A stretch of 64,000 bases of DNA from Ophiodon elongatus (taxonomy: Eukaryota; Chordata; Actinopteri; Perciformes; Hexagrammidae). Made by a program: the position numbers and the translations under genes. The notes beneath the pieces were generated by a model, which made no database searches, was not told where the DNA came from, and was given only the letters and a program-made list of their open reading frames with translations. This document shows, in pieces, positions 22,373-36,421 of this stretch. Positions within the stretch are counted from its first letter, which is position 1. Each line of letters opens with the position of its first letter. Where the stretch lies: NCBI GenBank assembly GCA_016806645.1, contig JACSYO010001703.1:1114501-1178500 (forward strand). The letters are read 5' to 3'.

Positions 22373-25300
22373 CGGATTGTATAAAACCCAGATTTTGAAC
22401 TCCAATAAGTACACAAATAAAAAGTAAATTAAACGTAACAAAATGTTAATTTGAGTTTATTCACACATTTTTCTTTTTACGTTTGAAAATCTGCATAATC
22501 TGTACATTCAGTAGTTAATGGTGTGGAAGACTTACAGCCATTTGATAGCCACATAAGACATGTATGAAGTGTTTCCCTGACTGTGACGACCAAAGTCTGC
22601 TGAGGAACCGATTGGAGAAGGCAGTCGATGTATGACAAACTCATTCACACACAATACAAAACTGTTACTGCAAAATGGCATCGTATCAAATCCAGAATCC
22701 CGTACAGAGAGATGGAAACAATGGAACATGAAACAGAACTGAAATGTGGTGGAGAATATTCTGGCATGATGAACACGAAGAGTTTATTTTCTCTCACATC
22801 TAGGAATACTGTATTATCAAAATAATCTGTGAGTCGAAAGGGGGAGGGGATTGGGGGGGCGGGGGGCTGCATCAAGAATGTATCATCAAAAGACTTCGCA
22901 GTAATAGTCAAATTAGAGACATCAGTAAACTACTTCTGGACCTACAATCAAAAACACAGGCCATATGCACATTTACAAAACTCACATTGTCAAATAGAAA
23001 ATAAATGCCTATTTAAACAAATACTGTCTGGTTTTGTGATAGTTCCATTTCAGCGACCGCCTCTTTGAGGAAAGAGCCTACTCAAGTTTCCTTGAGAAGA
23101 CTGAGGGCTACTGGGCTGTAGCTGTGCACCAAGAGACTCTACTCTCACAAACAGGCCATTGAGGATGATCCTTATCAAAATAAAAGTTTAGTGTTGGGAG
23201 GTTTCAAATGGCTGTCAAAGTAGAACATAACAGAGGTAACCTCAGGAGTATTCAAAGTCTATATTATCTCCCAAATCTGTAGTGATTGACAAAATAATAT
23301 CATGTTTAAACTTGTAACAACTGATGACCAACTGGAAAATACAAAGTGGTCACCAAAAACATTACCAAAGTCCAAGGGCACTATTAAACAAATATCAACG
23401 CAGCATTCAACGGATTAAGGCCCCAATAAACTGGGCGATAACAGCGATATTACGGGTTCATCGTATGTCACATTGTGTGAGATGGTCTCATAAAGTCTGA
23501 CATGCAATCTGCAATATCAGGTTTGAGGCATGTCAGATTGTGTGAAGAAGCTTTGGTGAATCTAGATAGAAATAGAAAAGCTATATGCAAGCAGAGATAT
23601 ATCATGTACTCATGTTTTCATGTTTAAATGCATGTTTTCTGAGGGAGGAAATGAAATACCTTGATATCGATATTGCGACGATTTTGTAGTGTTGACAATT
23701 GGTGCTTTTACAAAATATGTATACAATGACATTTTTGATAAATAAAAATCAGTAATGTGGATATAATGACGAAATGGGTAAAGACAAATAATAGAACAGG
23801 TAAAACTGTCTGGTAAGTTCAGAAATTACATCACTTTACTGTAATGCAGCCTTTAAAACCATATAATGCCATATCTGAAATGCAAGACAATAACTAGTCT
23901 CATATCACAATATCGATACTTTGCTCAGCCTTAGCGGAAATGCACTCGATGGTTTGATGACACAGTGTAAAAGGGGCCTTTAGGAACAGAGGATACCAGA
24001 CAGTGTCCTTCACATTCAGGAATACTCTTGGAGGAGCCTTCAAAATAGAACTGGTCCGGTCAATCTGTTACTGTACTCACTTTTTTTAAAAAAAGGCAGA
24101 CTTTGATGGATGCAGCCCCTGAAATGGGACATGAGTGTATCTTTGTGGTTGTTATCTGTTCAATGCAACTCCCCTAAACTACACACTCACTATCCATCTC
24201 CCTATTTGTAGTCTTGTTAGAATGGATTCAAGTGTTAATCTCAGTTTACCTGCATAGAGCACAGTTTGCATGTCAGAATGTGCACTTTTCACCAAATGTC
24301 TCGATCCAAAGCTGCAGACAAATCCAAATATGAAAATGACACGGACGTGTTAATGCAGGTGAACATTGTTAGAATGGATTTGTGAATACAACATTTTAGA
24401 AAAACAAACTTTAGGTGCAACACAATATCACCACGGATTTTAAAAACATGCAGAGACACGGGAAAAAAAATATTTCCTGTGGCATGGGGATCATTTAGAT
24501 CCCAAATCCTATATTTTATTTTGAATTGTCAAAATGAAAAATTCACAGTATAATCTCCACAACAGAGTTACCTGCAAGAGATGATGAATTTTAAGAAAGC
24601 ACCCAACATTTCTGCCATAAAGATCTAATGTTGATTCCAAATGATTCTCATACAACAGAGTTCTTTAACTCAGACACACACAAAAATTAAAAATACTTGA
24701 GTCACACCAAACAGATCACAATACTTTCCAAACTTTAAATACATTAAGAATACCAGAGATCATTGCTTAAATAAATTCTACAAAAATATCTGTTGTACAT
24801 GTAATATATTTACATTGACTGTAGCTTGTGGCGATTGTGTCAGTGTTATCCAAAACCTTCCTTATCATTCATGATTCCATCAACAACTGCTTTCGTGAGT
24901 AAACGTGGTGCTTCCAGAACGGAGTTCTATCACAGTGCATTTACTCCACACTCAAAGTCCAACACATAGTGTAGACATGAGCATCAAATGATTATTTCTA
25001 GCCATCGAACTTAAATTCCAAAATCATTTCAACTGCATGTTATCTTCTTGCTCGTTATTATAAAATACAAATGTATCTGTGCAAGTTATTCTCCCATATC
25101 ATGGAAAAACCCTTTGAGTAAATCTAATCCTGTGCGTTAGTGTGGACTGATACACTCTCTGATTTTGTTGCAGCACACAGTGGCAGTCCCAAACCTCAAA
25201 ATGTCCTCTCGGCTCACCGTTGATATTCTAAAAAGCAGCTCAATTCCAACGATTCAGCAGTGAGCAAATTTTGCTGATGTGACATATTGACGTTATGCTA

Positions 25301-26223
25301 GGCAGGCACTATTTCAGATTAAGCCCAATTTTAACTCTCATTTAAAAAAAGAAAATTATTTAAGAGCTGAATGTACTCCAGATGCAGATTAAAGCTAGGG
25401 TTGGTAATCCTTTTCAAAACCATTTTTGGTCCATTTGTTGAAATTATCATGACATCCTCACAGCAAATAATGAATCAAAAGCTTTGACAAAAAGTTGTAC
25501 TGTAATAAGTCTGTTAAAGACTACTTATAACCAGTATGCTAAATAAGTCATTGAACAAATTGGAGATGCAGGCGGTGATTCAGAGGTTTGGAACCAGGCT
25601 ATTTGGGGAATTTAAGTAAGTAATAATTTATTTCTTTTCTTCTTAACTGTTTTCCAAAAGGAATGCACATAATAAAGAATAAATAACAGGCATTAAATTA
25701 AATGGAAAAACAAACAAAAGACAAAACAACCAAAATTGATCTCACTATTGTGTGAGGAAACAAAATCAGGGAGTGTTTTTTTTAAAAGCTATTATTATCC
25801 AAGTAGTTTAACACTTTGCTGATTTGAGTCAGAAAGAAAATTGGAGTTTAGCTTCCTATAGCTCAGTTAAAAAAAAAAAAAAAAAGACTTGGCAAGTACG
25901 CACTTGATGACGAGGATAACACCATGAACATTTTTACAGTGACAACATAAATGGAAATAATGCCAACTGCTAGCTTCTTTTTACCACAAAGACCATAACC
26001 ATTGCTCACACGAGATCCGTATCCATTTCCATTCTTCAGCCACTGTTCTGAATGTAAAAAGGCTGACATGGAGAAAAGGAGCAGAGAACTCTTGAACTGG
26101 ACGACCAAGCTAGACAGACCTGTGGACATTTCTTCAAGACGAGGAGGATAGTGATTGCATAGTCTTTATAAATGATAGCAGAGAGTTTTTAAGTCAGCCT
26201 CTCCTTTTCTATTGTTGTTACCT
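22373..26223 (-). other. ASB7 3' UTR and downstream region
   Basis: No other coding exon is seen. ASB7 transcripts end somewhere here on the minus strand; several minus-strand AATAAA/ATTAAA words exist, so the end cannot be fixed. A G-quadruplex motif lies at 22840-22866, a poly(A) run at 25869-25885, and a dispersed repeat beginning AAAGCTAGGGTTGGTAATCC at about 25391. Confidence 0.45.
22840..22866 (+). repeat. G-quadruplex motif
   Basis: Four G-runs of 5, 4, 7 and 6 are separated by loops of 1, 3 and 1 bases on the plus strand, meeting the strictest quadruplex rule with short loops. Confidence 0.8.
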
Positions 26224-29200
26224 TCACACATTGTCAAACTTATGTTTTAAATAGTCTTTCATAACCTTTGCAATTGGTAGATCCTCCAACAACTTCAAGC
26301 TTTGAAGGCCAATGCAGTGACGGATCTTTATACGACACAAGTCTTGTAGAGTCCGAGGTTGTCCTGAAAGAGGAACAGAAAGAGTTATTACACAGAGGAT
26401 TAATGCCTGAGTGGGAGCTCATAACTACAGCCTGACCTATTCATTGGTGCAATGTCTTTATTGGTATTTATGTTGGGAAATTAGTAACAAGAAATTAAAA
26501 TATGGAAAGCCAAAGATAAGTCCTTGAGCTATCACCAATGTCCATTTTGCATAGTTTGTCCACAGGAGCGCACTGACACACTGATCCTAGTTACCTGAAA
26601 ACATCCCAGCTGATCTGACCATTGCCTGGGCAGAACACAATCTGCCTGTGTGGGTCTGTTACATGTCTGCATGGTAAATGGCTCATTTATGTGCTAAATA
26701 CATGACTTATGATATTAAACCATACTTTTTCCTTTTAGTAAAACGTATATAAGCTTGATAAACAGTCCCTTGACAGTATAAGGCTATAAGACACACGCTT
26801 GCAGTTTATCTGTTCCTAAATCAGTATCCTAGATTGCCTCAAAGCTAGCTAATGTCATGGCTGGTCAGTACAGTGGGACATATCTAATGTGCTGTTAATG
26901 AACAGCACTGTCCTCATTCTAACATTATACGGCTTGTAATGGCAGCAGCGCCTTAGAATCCAGACCAGGAATCCATGATGGAAGGAGTTAAAGAGTGAGC
27001 CATCTCGCTTCTTCCTCATCTCGGTACAGTTGCACATGCTCAGTACCGAGTGGGCAGCTGCTAGCAAAGCTTAAACAAAGCTTGTTTAAAATGTTGTGTT
27101 GTCGTGTTGATTCAGTTCCACGATCCATTTTGTACTGTGTGGTATTAAAGTCAAGGTTGTTGGGGTGATTTCCTTATTGTATATGGAAGAGCAAAAGCAT
27201 TAAAGCCCCATGTGTAGGATTTAAAGAAGTCTGTCTGTGTAATATTCAAGTGGCAGTATCACAAAAACACACTGTTACCGACAACCATCTCAATACCGCA
27301 ATGCCATACATCAATCATCTAGATCAAATGTTCCTCTTTCAGCTGAATTATTTTCCAAAAGCCTTCCACAGGCATTAATCAGTACCCCAAATCACTCCGT
27401 ATCCACTCTGGTATCAGCTGTATGCAAACAGTTGGGAAGAATCCAGGAAGTGATGTGTGTTGGTGTTGTCAGTCTGATGTGGGTAAAGTGACTCCTCTGT
27501 TATGAACTCTACTCTCCCTCCACCACAGGAAACACCCAACAGCTGAGATAGGTGGACAAAACAAAACAAAACTTCAGGACAAATTACCATCTCCATGATG
27601 CTTCAAAGACATTCAATCCAAGGCCATTACCATTCCACTCACCTTCACTGAACTGGGATGGCAGCACAAGTATCAAACATCTACCTACTACCTGCATGCT
27701 TCAATAGCAGTGCAATGGGAAAATATAATTTTTTATAATTTGTTTAAACTGGGATGAAAAGCAAATAGTCAGAAAATTTAATGTTTTATGAATGCAATGA
27801 TAAAAAAACAAACTCCATTGACTAGTGGGCCACAAAACCCAAATACCAGTATAGCTACAATTATGCCTTTTAAATCATAGGATGTTAAAAAAGCTCAATA
27901 CAAAATTAATATTTATTGCCCTCAGGGGTCTCAACATGGCGAAAGCTGAGCAAGCGGCAAACCAGCTAATGGTGCTCTCAGCGCCGCCGACGCAAACAAA
28001 GGCCACAGTGCTGACAGAGCCAATCGTGTTAGAGGACCAGAGGGTGGGCGCTGCGCCTCCAAGACCACATTGTGAGTCAGAGTGGCGTTATCAGCTGTAA
28101 CTGCCGTACAAGTGCAGTGCACAGCGACGGCCATAAGCTAGCCAGTGCGGCACGCTCACATGCACTAACATCTATGACCCTCATACAAGAGTTTGTATTA
28201 TATGTTACGAAAAGTGACTCGACATTTTCCGTGCGTTTTCCTACGAAATCCAGCAACACTTGTCAATTTACGCTCGTTACATGCATACAGTCTTTTAGAA
28301 TTAGCTTCCGCCTTAACAGGAAACAACTTGGTTGGGTTTAGGTAACAAAACTACTTGGTTAGGTTTATGAAAAAAAGATTGTAGTTTGGGTTAAAATAAC
28401 TACGGAAGTATTGTTACTGAAGTTTGCAAGTTACATGACAAATAAATCAACGCCGACTTCTTGTTCCAGATGAAACGATCTGGAATGAACCACATGGTAC
28501 AGACAATTATGACGCTGCCATATTCACGCCTAGATGACGTTATTTCTAGTATTGATGGAGCAGCTACAATGTTAGCATTGCCATGAATACTTTCACACAG
28601 GATGTGAATATTATGTGGCGAAAAAGCGACCCAGTTTTTTTTACAGAACAAGGTTAATTTTTCTGAGCTGTCGCACCATATATACATCATTGGCATCAAC
28701 CAATCACATTGTGTGGAACGGGTTGAGTCCCACATATTTAATATATAATATAGTAACTTTAATACTTCTTTAAACCTTGACAAAGTCAACACAGACCAGA
28801 CCTTCCATATATATATATATATATATATCATGCTGTTTATTCGTCACTGAGTGCAAAAATTTGCCTCAGGTCAACAGGCTTCCGGAGTCATGACTGCACG
28901 CTCTAGAGGAGGTAGCATTATACCTTTTGTAATGACTCATGGAGTTTGAAGATCAAAAATCTAGACTCTACTTTGAATGAGGACAGTTGTACATGTTGCA
29001 GTCTTTGACATGAGAAAAACCTAGGGGAAGCAACATTGACGTGTGCAGCAGTTGAAAAGGGCTGGGTGCCTGTCATACAGTGTGGGACAAGCCTTTCATG
29101 GCATATGAGTTAATCCAGGAGGTAGAGGTGTAATCAATAACCCACAGATATGTGATCTGGCTGAGGGATTGGAGTCTCTGAAAGGACTTGTCTGAATCAC

Positions 29201-32200
29201 TGCACAGCTCTTTGATATCTTTGATATCAAAGTGCAGGGGGTAGTGGAGGAATGCAGCCATTGTTCCCTAAATCATAATGCTTCAGGTAATGTGCTCTCC
29301 TGTTCCTCCACCCTGGGATTGTTCTGAGACGGAACACTAGTCATTATAACCTTGTGCTGGCAAGCAGCCATCTTGAACCCTTTACATTTTTTTACTTCTT
29401 TCCTCCTCACAAGCGCTATCACTTTTTTGTGCTAAACTTGGAATCCTGTTCTACACCCCATTCACTTTCACAGATTTATTTTCATAGTTAAGGACTCAGT
29501 TGTACTCATACTGCAAATGTCTCAATACTAGGGGTGTATATCACAGGTTTCATCACCGTACTATATTATATAGATTCTTTGGCCAATAGGGGTGCAACCG
29601 ATCATGAAACTCATGGTTTGGACTGTATGACGGTTTTGAGTCAAGGATCAGCACAGACGAATAAAGGGAGCAAATACAACTTTTAGAGATGCCCCGATCA
29701 CTTTCTTTTGCGCCGATACCAATTGCCCATCATCGATGATCCATGTTGACCGATACAGATCGTCACCACCATCCTAAAAATCATTTTAACCACTCTGAAG
29801 TCTGTAAACCATCAAAAGTTCTAAATATTTTCCCTTCACGGTGTTATATTTATCTGTAGTGGTTATATGCATAAAAACACACAATTCAAACTATTAGAAA
29901 ATAAATGAATGTATTTTTATTGATAAAAATCTTGTCATTAGTAGATTTAATGATGTCTTGTAAGCTGTTTAGAGCTACGGTTAGGAAGGTAAACGGCTTA
30001 TCTATAATATCTATTTTTTACTGCTGTGAAAACATCTTCAAACAATTATATTTGAACATATCATGATAACGTTATTATTTACCAGTACTTATTTTTACTG
30101 AATGGCGCCTGAACACATCATAATGTAACTCAATGAAACCTATGTACATTAGCTGTTAGCACCCATGATGCAAATGTTACTAGCTCACCTTACTAGCTCT
30201 CCTCCTGCTGACTTCAACACAGATTTGTTGTCCACAATGTAACATTATCATATTGCAAGTCTAACTAAGTAAAGTAACTATGTAAAATAGGTAAAAAAAA
30301 AAAACAGCCAGCAAGATGTATATTGATCTTTATTTTAGCTTTATTCTTTTCTATCTGTCAATAGAATTGTATCTATTTTTTCATGCATCTGTTTTAACAT
30401 GTAACTCATAGCTTTATAATCACTCCTTCAACCCATGTATTGTGGAAAGGAGAATATGAGCAATTAAGGTATAATATATATAAATTAAAGTATTTATCAT
30501 AATTAATGAATAATGAATGTACCAAAGAAGTTTCTTGCGACCCTGGCTCCAGACTGCAACCAAAATGTTTGCATAGACGAGCATTGGTTGTGAGTTTGCT
30601 AGTTACAGCTTCACGTGGTCGCATTTATGCGAGTGCATGATGATTATTATAGATTGAAACATCAGCCTCTGTCAAATAGACATCTCCGCCTCCAAAGTCT
30701 CAAAAGTCAACTTGACGAGACCCAGGTCGTATCGCTGGGCCCCCTGGAGAGAAGAGAGGCACGGGAGAACCAGGACCAGGACCACGCAGAGCATACTGAA
30801 AGACCCTGCTCCAGTAAAATGAGAGGTTTTCTTAAAAGGACTCGGGCGTTTGGAAACACGACCACTTTCGTCCACAGGGACCCCAAAATCAACACAGAAT
30901 GAAAGTTCCTTGAAGTAATTTTAAGTACCAGTAGGCCTGTGAATACCACGATTTCAAACTCTCAAAAGTTGACTAAGTTCGTCGAGCACTGTATCAAAAT
31001 CAGTTATTTAAGGGCATCTGCGGACAATTTCTTTTCTCCCTTATTGGAGTTTCTAACCAATTTCAAAAATAGACTTAATCAAATTATTGATTGCAGAAAA
31101 TTACTTTAAGACTAATTTAAATGAAAGATTTATAGTAAAAGTAATTTAGCATGTATTACTTTCTAAATGCTATAGTATATTTAATACCTCTAGGGTTTTA
31201 AATGTTGGTGAGATAAAACGTATCAGGATTTGTGTTATCATATTAATATTCATAAGGATAACTAGTTGTTGAATTGTTGTAACTGTGTGTGAACAGGTAC
31301 CTATATGGAGCGCAGTGGGACATTCTTGTGTGACGGGTGGTGTGTTGGTGAGACTCACTGGTGGCTTCCTGGAGGAAGTCCAGACAGGGCCGGCTGATCC
31401 CAGACATGCTAACAGATACAGCTACTGGTGTCTGGCCCTCATAGTTCCTGGTGTTGGCATCAGCCCCGTACGTGTACAGCATCTGGGCGCATAACACATC
31501 ATCCCTGAGGGCAGACAGGTGCAGGGGCGTCTGGCCGTCTTCAAGCCGCCCCAGGTTAGTGTCCGCTCCCCGCTGCAGGAACATGCGGCAGTATGAGTGA
31601 TTGCCTTTGATGACGGCATATCGCAATAGGAAGCCGTTCTGAATGTCAATGTTGGCACTGTGGTCCAGAAGGATCCGTACGCAACTGGAGCGCTCACGGA
31701 TGATGGCCAACTGTAGTGGTGTGGTCCCTTTGTCACTCAGGGGGTCCACCTCGGCCCTGAACTCGAGGAGGAGGCGTACAAACGAGTCTCGGCCGTAGTG
31801 GGCGGCCACGTGCAGCGGCGTCCAGCCGTCATTGCTTTTTGCATTTATAATGTCACTGCGAAACTCGGATTCCAGCATCAGTCGGGCGATGCGTGCTCTG
31901 CCATGCATAGCAGCATAGTGAAGTGCAGTGAAGCCACCAATAAAGTCCTTCACTGTGGGGTCAGCTGCACATAGGAGAGTGGAAAGAGTGGAAATGAGAG
32001 GAAAATCAATACAACAGGAGTTGTGCTTTGAGGATGTGAGTGAAGCTATTCACCAGTCCACACCAACTGTCCTCTAGTTATTATTATACTCCAGGTACAG
32101 TTTTACACCTAAGGATTCTGACAAATACAGTGCACTGGAGATCAGACACAATATTTAAATATCCTTTAACTGTTCATACCAATTTCCAGTGGGCAGGGAT

Positions 32201-32957
32201 AACATGACTTTAGAACAAAAGACAGAACAACAGTTTCACACACTAGTGTCAACAGTCATTTTCCAGGACATTTCATATCAGTTTCCCTTTAAGGGAAATC
32301 TCATCCAAGAGGAACAGTTTGTCTATGCTAACAATGGCAGCTGGAGAGTGGCCAAGATTTCCACACCATAACGAGTTTATTAGGTGATAATGTGTCAGTG
32401 TTGAGATTGCAGTGTTTTGTGTCCAAGAGCCAATTCATTCGGCTTTAAGGTTTACTTAAAGGAGCAGTGGGTGAGATTTAGTGGCATCTCTGCTGCCGTG
32501 TCTGAGAACTACGGTGGCCTTCAGATAGGGATTGATATCTTTAGGATTGTATTACTACAAGGAGCTACTCTTATCAATACTGTTTTTTATGACTAAATAA
32601 TTGCTTTTAAAAACATATATAGGATTTTAAAAGCAGGTAAATTCATAACAGGATTAGAAGTTATTTATAATTTATATAACCAAATATTGTTTATAGAGCA
32701 GTAATAGTAATGTTTACAACAGCAAAGTCATAATATAAAGTCATTAATATCTCACTGGAAACAAATCTAACATAAATATATAAAATAAATAACATTCCTG
32801 AGTGAAGTTTATAAATGATAATAATCAATAATGAAAAACAGACAAAATTAATTAGGTTTCACTTTCGTTTACATGGTCATGCTCGTTGAACAGATGTATT
32901 GATAAAGTATTGAATGTTTTATTGCAGTAACAGTAACGATCGTGGTTGCCTTGACTC

Positions 32958-33034
<77 letters not shown>

Positions 33035-34477
33035 TTTGAGGATCCGAGAAAGTGGTGGAAATGCTCGCTTCAGCGGGATATTAAATTACACTATAAAATC
33101 AAAAAATACTATTAAAAAGCACCAGTAGGGTCGGAGCTTATCAATACTACTATCTTTAATAATCCCAGGCACGTTTAATACCAGGTTTCGGTAGCCATCC
33201 CTGCCTTTAGGTAATGCACAAATGTGAACGGCTCTCTAGAGCCCGTGTTTGTCCCTTCTGAGCTGCTGTAGAAACATGGCGGTGCAACATGGTGGACTTC
33301 GTGGAAGACGACCCGCTCCTTGTGGGGATATAAAAGGCTTTTTCTAAGCTACATAAGAGATTCTTAATTTTTGGGTCACTATACACTGATGAAAACATAG
33401 TTTTGCATATTATATTCTGTTTCTGCCAATTAATCCCCCTAAATGGTACACACTGTTCCTTTAAAGGGCCAAAGGTTCACAAAGTAAGATCAAATTGAAG
33501 CAATCCATTCAGTAATTTAGAGGACACATAGTTGTCTATAAGGTGTGAGATATAATTAAAGCTACAGGAAACTTTAGTAGAATTGTAACAAAACAGGGGT
33601 CACAGACCTTGGGGTTTCTTTGCCACCGGCTGTAGAAATGTAATCAATAACTCCTTCTTTAATATATTATTTCCTGGTTGCCCATGCTGTGTTATTGCAA
33701 TATTGGAGTTACGGTAATTACAGGTTTAAATTATGATTAGCAAACTTAGATTTTTCTGAAAGCTCTGATATGTTACTATAAGTAATGTAGTTGTAATTAT
33801 ATAATGCGCTATAGTTCCATGTTATTATGCATTACAATGTGGATATACGTTACAAAAAGTGGTTATTGTTTGCTTTAGTGATGTATCAAACTTTTCAGAA
33901 AAATCTAAGTTTACTGAATGTAATTGAAACATCAGTCTATCGTTGAAGGAAATAAAACCTAAATGTAATTATGTTGTATTTTAATGTGCTGTGCACATAC
34001 ACATCCTCAAATATAGATTTAGAAAGAAAAATAATTCTACATCACATATTGTGAGGACTATTTCCTTGCCATCTGAAGAACATGTGTGACATCATGTTAT
34101 ATATTTTTCAACTGGAATGGCTTTCAACCAAGACAGAGGTGAACGAAAGGCTGTCTCTTCCAGTAAAATAATGACCTCTAGTGTTGAGTCCCATTATGAC
34201 ATAATGCTCACCACCACATGAATCCAACCTCAACAGCAAGACAAAAAAAAAGACAAAGCCTCTGACCTCCATGCTCAAGAAAGACTCGGACACATCTCTC
34301 TTTTCCTTTGGCAGCAGAGAAGTGGAGCAGCGTCCAGCCGTTGGCATCACGGATCTTCGGTGAGTATCCTTGCTCCAGCATCCTCCTGACCGTGCAGACA
34401 TCCCCCGCTGCCACTGCAGCCTGGATCTGCAGCTCCTCATGAAGCTCAGGGTTCCTTCTGCAGTGATGGTTCAGCAT
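26224..34477 (-). CDS. asb7: ASB7, ankyrin repeat and SOCS box protein 7 (3 coding exons)
   Basis: Coding exons read on the minus strand are 34477-34267, 31964-31359 and 26363-26224, with stop at 26226-26224. They splice in frame to 957 nt, 318 aa, the length of human ASB7. Exon 1 starts MLNHHCRRNPELHEELQIQ and holds the first ankyrin repeat. Exon 2 carries the remaining repeats, with GGFTALHYAAMHGRARIARL and GWTPLHVAAHYGRDSFVRLL as clear examples. Exon 3 gives the SOCS box: an elongin BC-box around LQDLCRIKIRHCIG and a CUL5-box-like LPIAKVMKDYL near the end. ASB proteins are substrate adaptors of ECS (elongin B/C-CUL5-RBX2) ubiquitin ligases; the ankyrin repeats bind the target. Donors read GAG|gtcaga and A|gtgagt. 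Intron 1 carries a complete TTAA-flanked element and a 72-bp GT run. Intron 2 (about 5 kb) carries dispersed repeats. An in-frame upstream ATG at 34516 could add 13 residues; the later ATG was chosen because it matches the family start. Identity is very secure. Confidence 0.96.
28300..28450 (-). repeat. Dispersed repeat, TTGGTTAGGTTTAGG family
   Basis: In ASB7 intron 2. Shares the words CAACTTGGTTGGGTTTAGG and ACAAAACTACTTGGTTAGG (minus orientation) with segments at about 15235-15320, 39225-39270 and 43640-43720. It is a dispersed fish repeat of unknown class. Confidence 0.6.
28806..28828. repeat. AT dinucleotide microsatellite
   Basis: About 11 AT repeats inside ASB7 intron 2. Confidence 0.9.
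29588..29890 (+). repeat. Dispersed repeat, copy 1 (pair with 50251-50580)
   Basis: In ASB7 intron 2. Begins GGTGCAACCGATCATGAAAC and runs through GATCAGCACA, TTTTAGAGAT and AAAATCATTT words to CTGTAAACCATCA. The same series in the same order and orientation recurs in MTHFS intron 2. No terminal inverted repeats are visible, so probably fragments of a larger transposon. Confidence 0.7.
32460..33460. mobile_element. Complete 1-kb TTAA-flanked inverted-terminal-repeat element
   Basis: Sits in ASB7 intron 1. It is flanked by TTAA at 32456-32459 and 33461-33464. Its ends are AGGAGCAGTGGGTGAGATTT and, on the other strand, AGGAACAGTGTGTACCATTT. A TTAA target is typical of piggyBac and Kolobok superfamilies. 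It encodes no transposase, so it is non-autonomous. A GT microsatellite occupies its middle. A 5' part of the same family is at 51403-51818. Confidence 0.78.
32961..33032 (+). repeat. GT microsatellite, 36 repeats
   Basis: Uninterrupted GT dinucleotides over 72 bases, inside the TTAA element of ASB7 intron 1. Confidence 0.97.
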
Positions 34478-36370
34478 CCTGTCACATTTCGGAATGTCAC
34501 ATACGGGAATGTTCATCTGTACTTAACCTCTGTTAGGAAAAACCGGTGAACACATTCTGTATGTCTTGGGAACTAGGTGGGTATGCAAGTTTCTGTCTCG
34601 GCTGCCAAGGGTTGGTGACCTCACTGTTGTGCTATGAACATTTTCTCCCATCCAAAATAATATGCATATTTCACCTATGTGTCAGTGCAATTTAAACTAG
34701 AACTGAACATGGCCTAATGCGCCTTGCAAAAGGAGGTAGTACACATTGTCCACACTACGTTCACTGAAAAATCGGTCAAAGACGTAATATGAAATAACAT
34801 CTTTATACACTCACAAACTCTACTGTGTTTTGTCCTCTTTAGCTCGTGTTGCAGCGCTGCTCTCCTCTACCACAATCAGGGCCACCGCTGGCAGCATTTC
34901 ACCGAATTTGAGAGTGAAAATTAGAATGTGACTAATTATTTGGGCACACACACGGTGAGTAACTCAGAGTTCAGACAATGTGGTTAGCAAAATACACCAA
35001 TTGGCTGAGCAGTGTACAAAACATTCAGGTCGCAGCTGCTCCTTTTTAGTCAGTGTTAACTTTCTTTGGTTAAAATGACAAACATCTCCAACAGCATATC
35101 GTCTCAGCGGTCACTAATTCATGTTAATACAATTAGTAACGTGATAACAGGCCAACTGCTTTCTGGTTAAAGTGCCCTCTGGCAGCCAGTGTCTGTCCTC
35201 GGCTCAAGATCATTTGTGAGGCAAGAAGATCCACCCAGAGACGCCAGTGTACAACAATAGTGGACTGACAAATACACCGACATTGGCTCAACCCATTTAC
35301 ACCGGTAATAATTGATTGACATGAAACTGTATGACAAAACACAACAAGCAATACAAAATGAACAAATGTTATGATCAAATGTCAGTATCAATATTCTGCC
35401 ACCTTACATTACAACTGCAAAGGGAATTGGTTTTACAGAACGTCTGATCTTTTTTCCCCCGTCACTCATAGCCTCGGTTGGGTGAACGTTTTTTACGGCA
35501 CATGCCTACATATAAACACACTGACCGTATGTCTGCAGATATTAATCTTGTTCTGCTGCATTATACAGCCATGTTATAAACTTGACCTCTTCCTGTTTGT
35601 TAGATAACCAGTAAGCTTCTTTCTGGAGTCAAAATTGAGATGACGCAGATGTGACACCTAAATGTAATCAGAAAGCTACATTAGTTTAAGACCTATGCAA
35701 GAGTTGTCTTTATGAGATCATACATGGTGAGAGATTAACAAATGCATTAATAAAATGACTTGAGCTGCAAATATTATAATCCATATAAGGAACTCTATGA
35801 GCTTTACGTTCAGTTTAATATATGCACAGCAGGTTTACCCTAAAGCTTCAATTTAGTGATCTCTAGTGTCATTAATATGATTTGAACAGGACAAAGCAGC
35901 TGGATTTAGTTTAAAGCAGAAATGATACTTAACGCGTTCGCATGAACAGCGAGGGTGTGTGTGAGATCTATTTGGTCATCTACCCATGTCCCCACGGATC
36001 CAAGTGTCCAGTGCAGACCGTCCACAAGCTGCCTGCCAAAATGTATGACCTTGTGGACTTTAAGCGTGGCCCAAACAAATATGCATGAACACGTCCACCT
36101 ATGCATTCACCTGGTGTAGTATAAACAGATCTGTGTTCGCATAAGTTGTGCAGGTACTTTTTGGAGTATATCCAGCCCCTAAATCATAGTTGCAATTTAA
36201 ATGGCAGGTTCTGAGGACATGGAGGTTCAGAGACCACATGGTTTTGTTCCAGACCACATAGGTTTATCTCAAGAGAGTTTCTGTTGTTGAGAGAAATTAC
36301 TTATTTTGTATTATAAGTATTTGAACTCATTTTATTGAACACTCAAGTAAAAAACTAAACACTGATTTAC

Positions 36371-36421
36371 CTTTTGACAAGCTGAAGAGACGGGCTTCTC
36401 TTAGTCATATCGGAGCTGCAC
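36371..36421 (-). other. Candidate 5' untranslated exon of ASB7
   Basis: On the minus strand a 51-bp segment lies between an acceptor-like tttacag and a donor-like AAAAG|gtaaat. It lies 1.8 kb upstream of the first ASB7 coding exon, which itself follows an acceptor (cctaacag) ending near 34530, so at least one upstream noncoding exon is expected. It contains a short ATG-started frame. This is inference from splice-site shape only. Confidence 0.22.

Noticed and set aside
1..26223. Search for ALDH1A3 or other 15q26 neighbours left of ASB7
   Set aside because: No exon resembling an aldehyde dehydrogenase or any other conserved protein was seen on either strand.
27882..28341. Several overlapping frames on both strands in ASB7 intron 2
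   Set aside because: The local GC rise lengthens frames on both strands; none looks like a known domain, and part overlaps a dispersed repeat.
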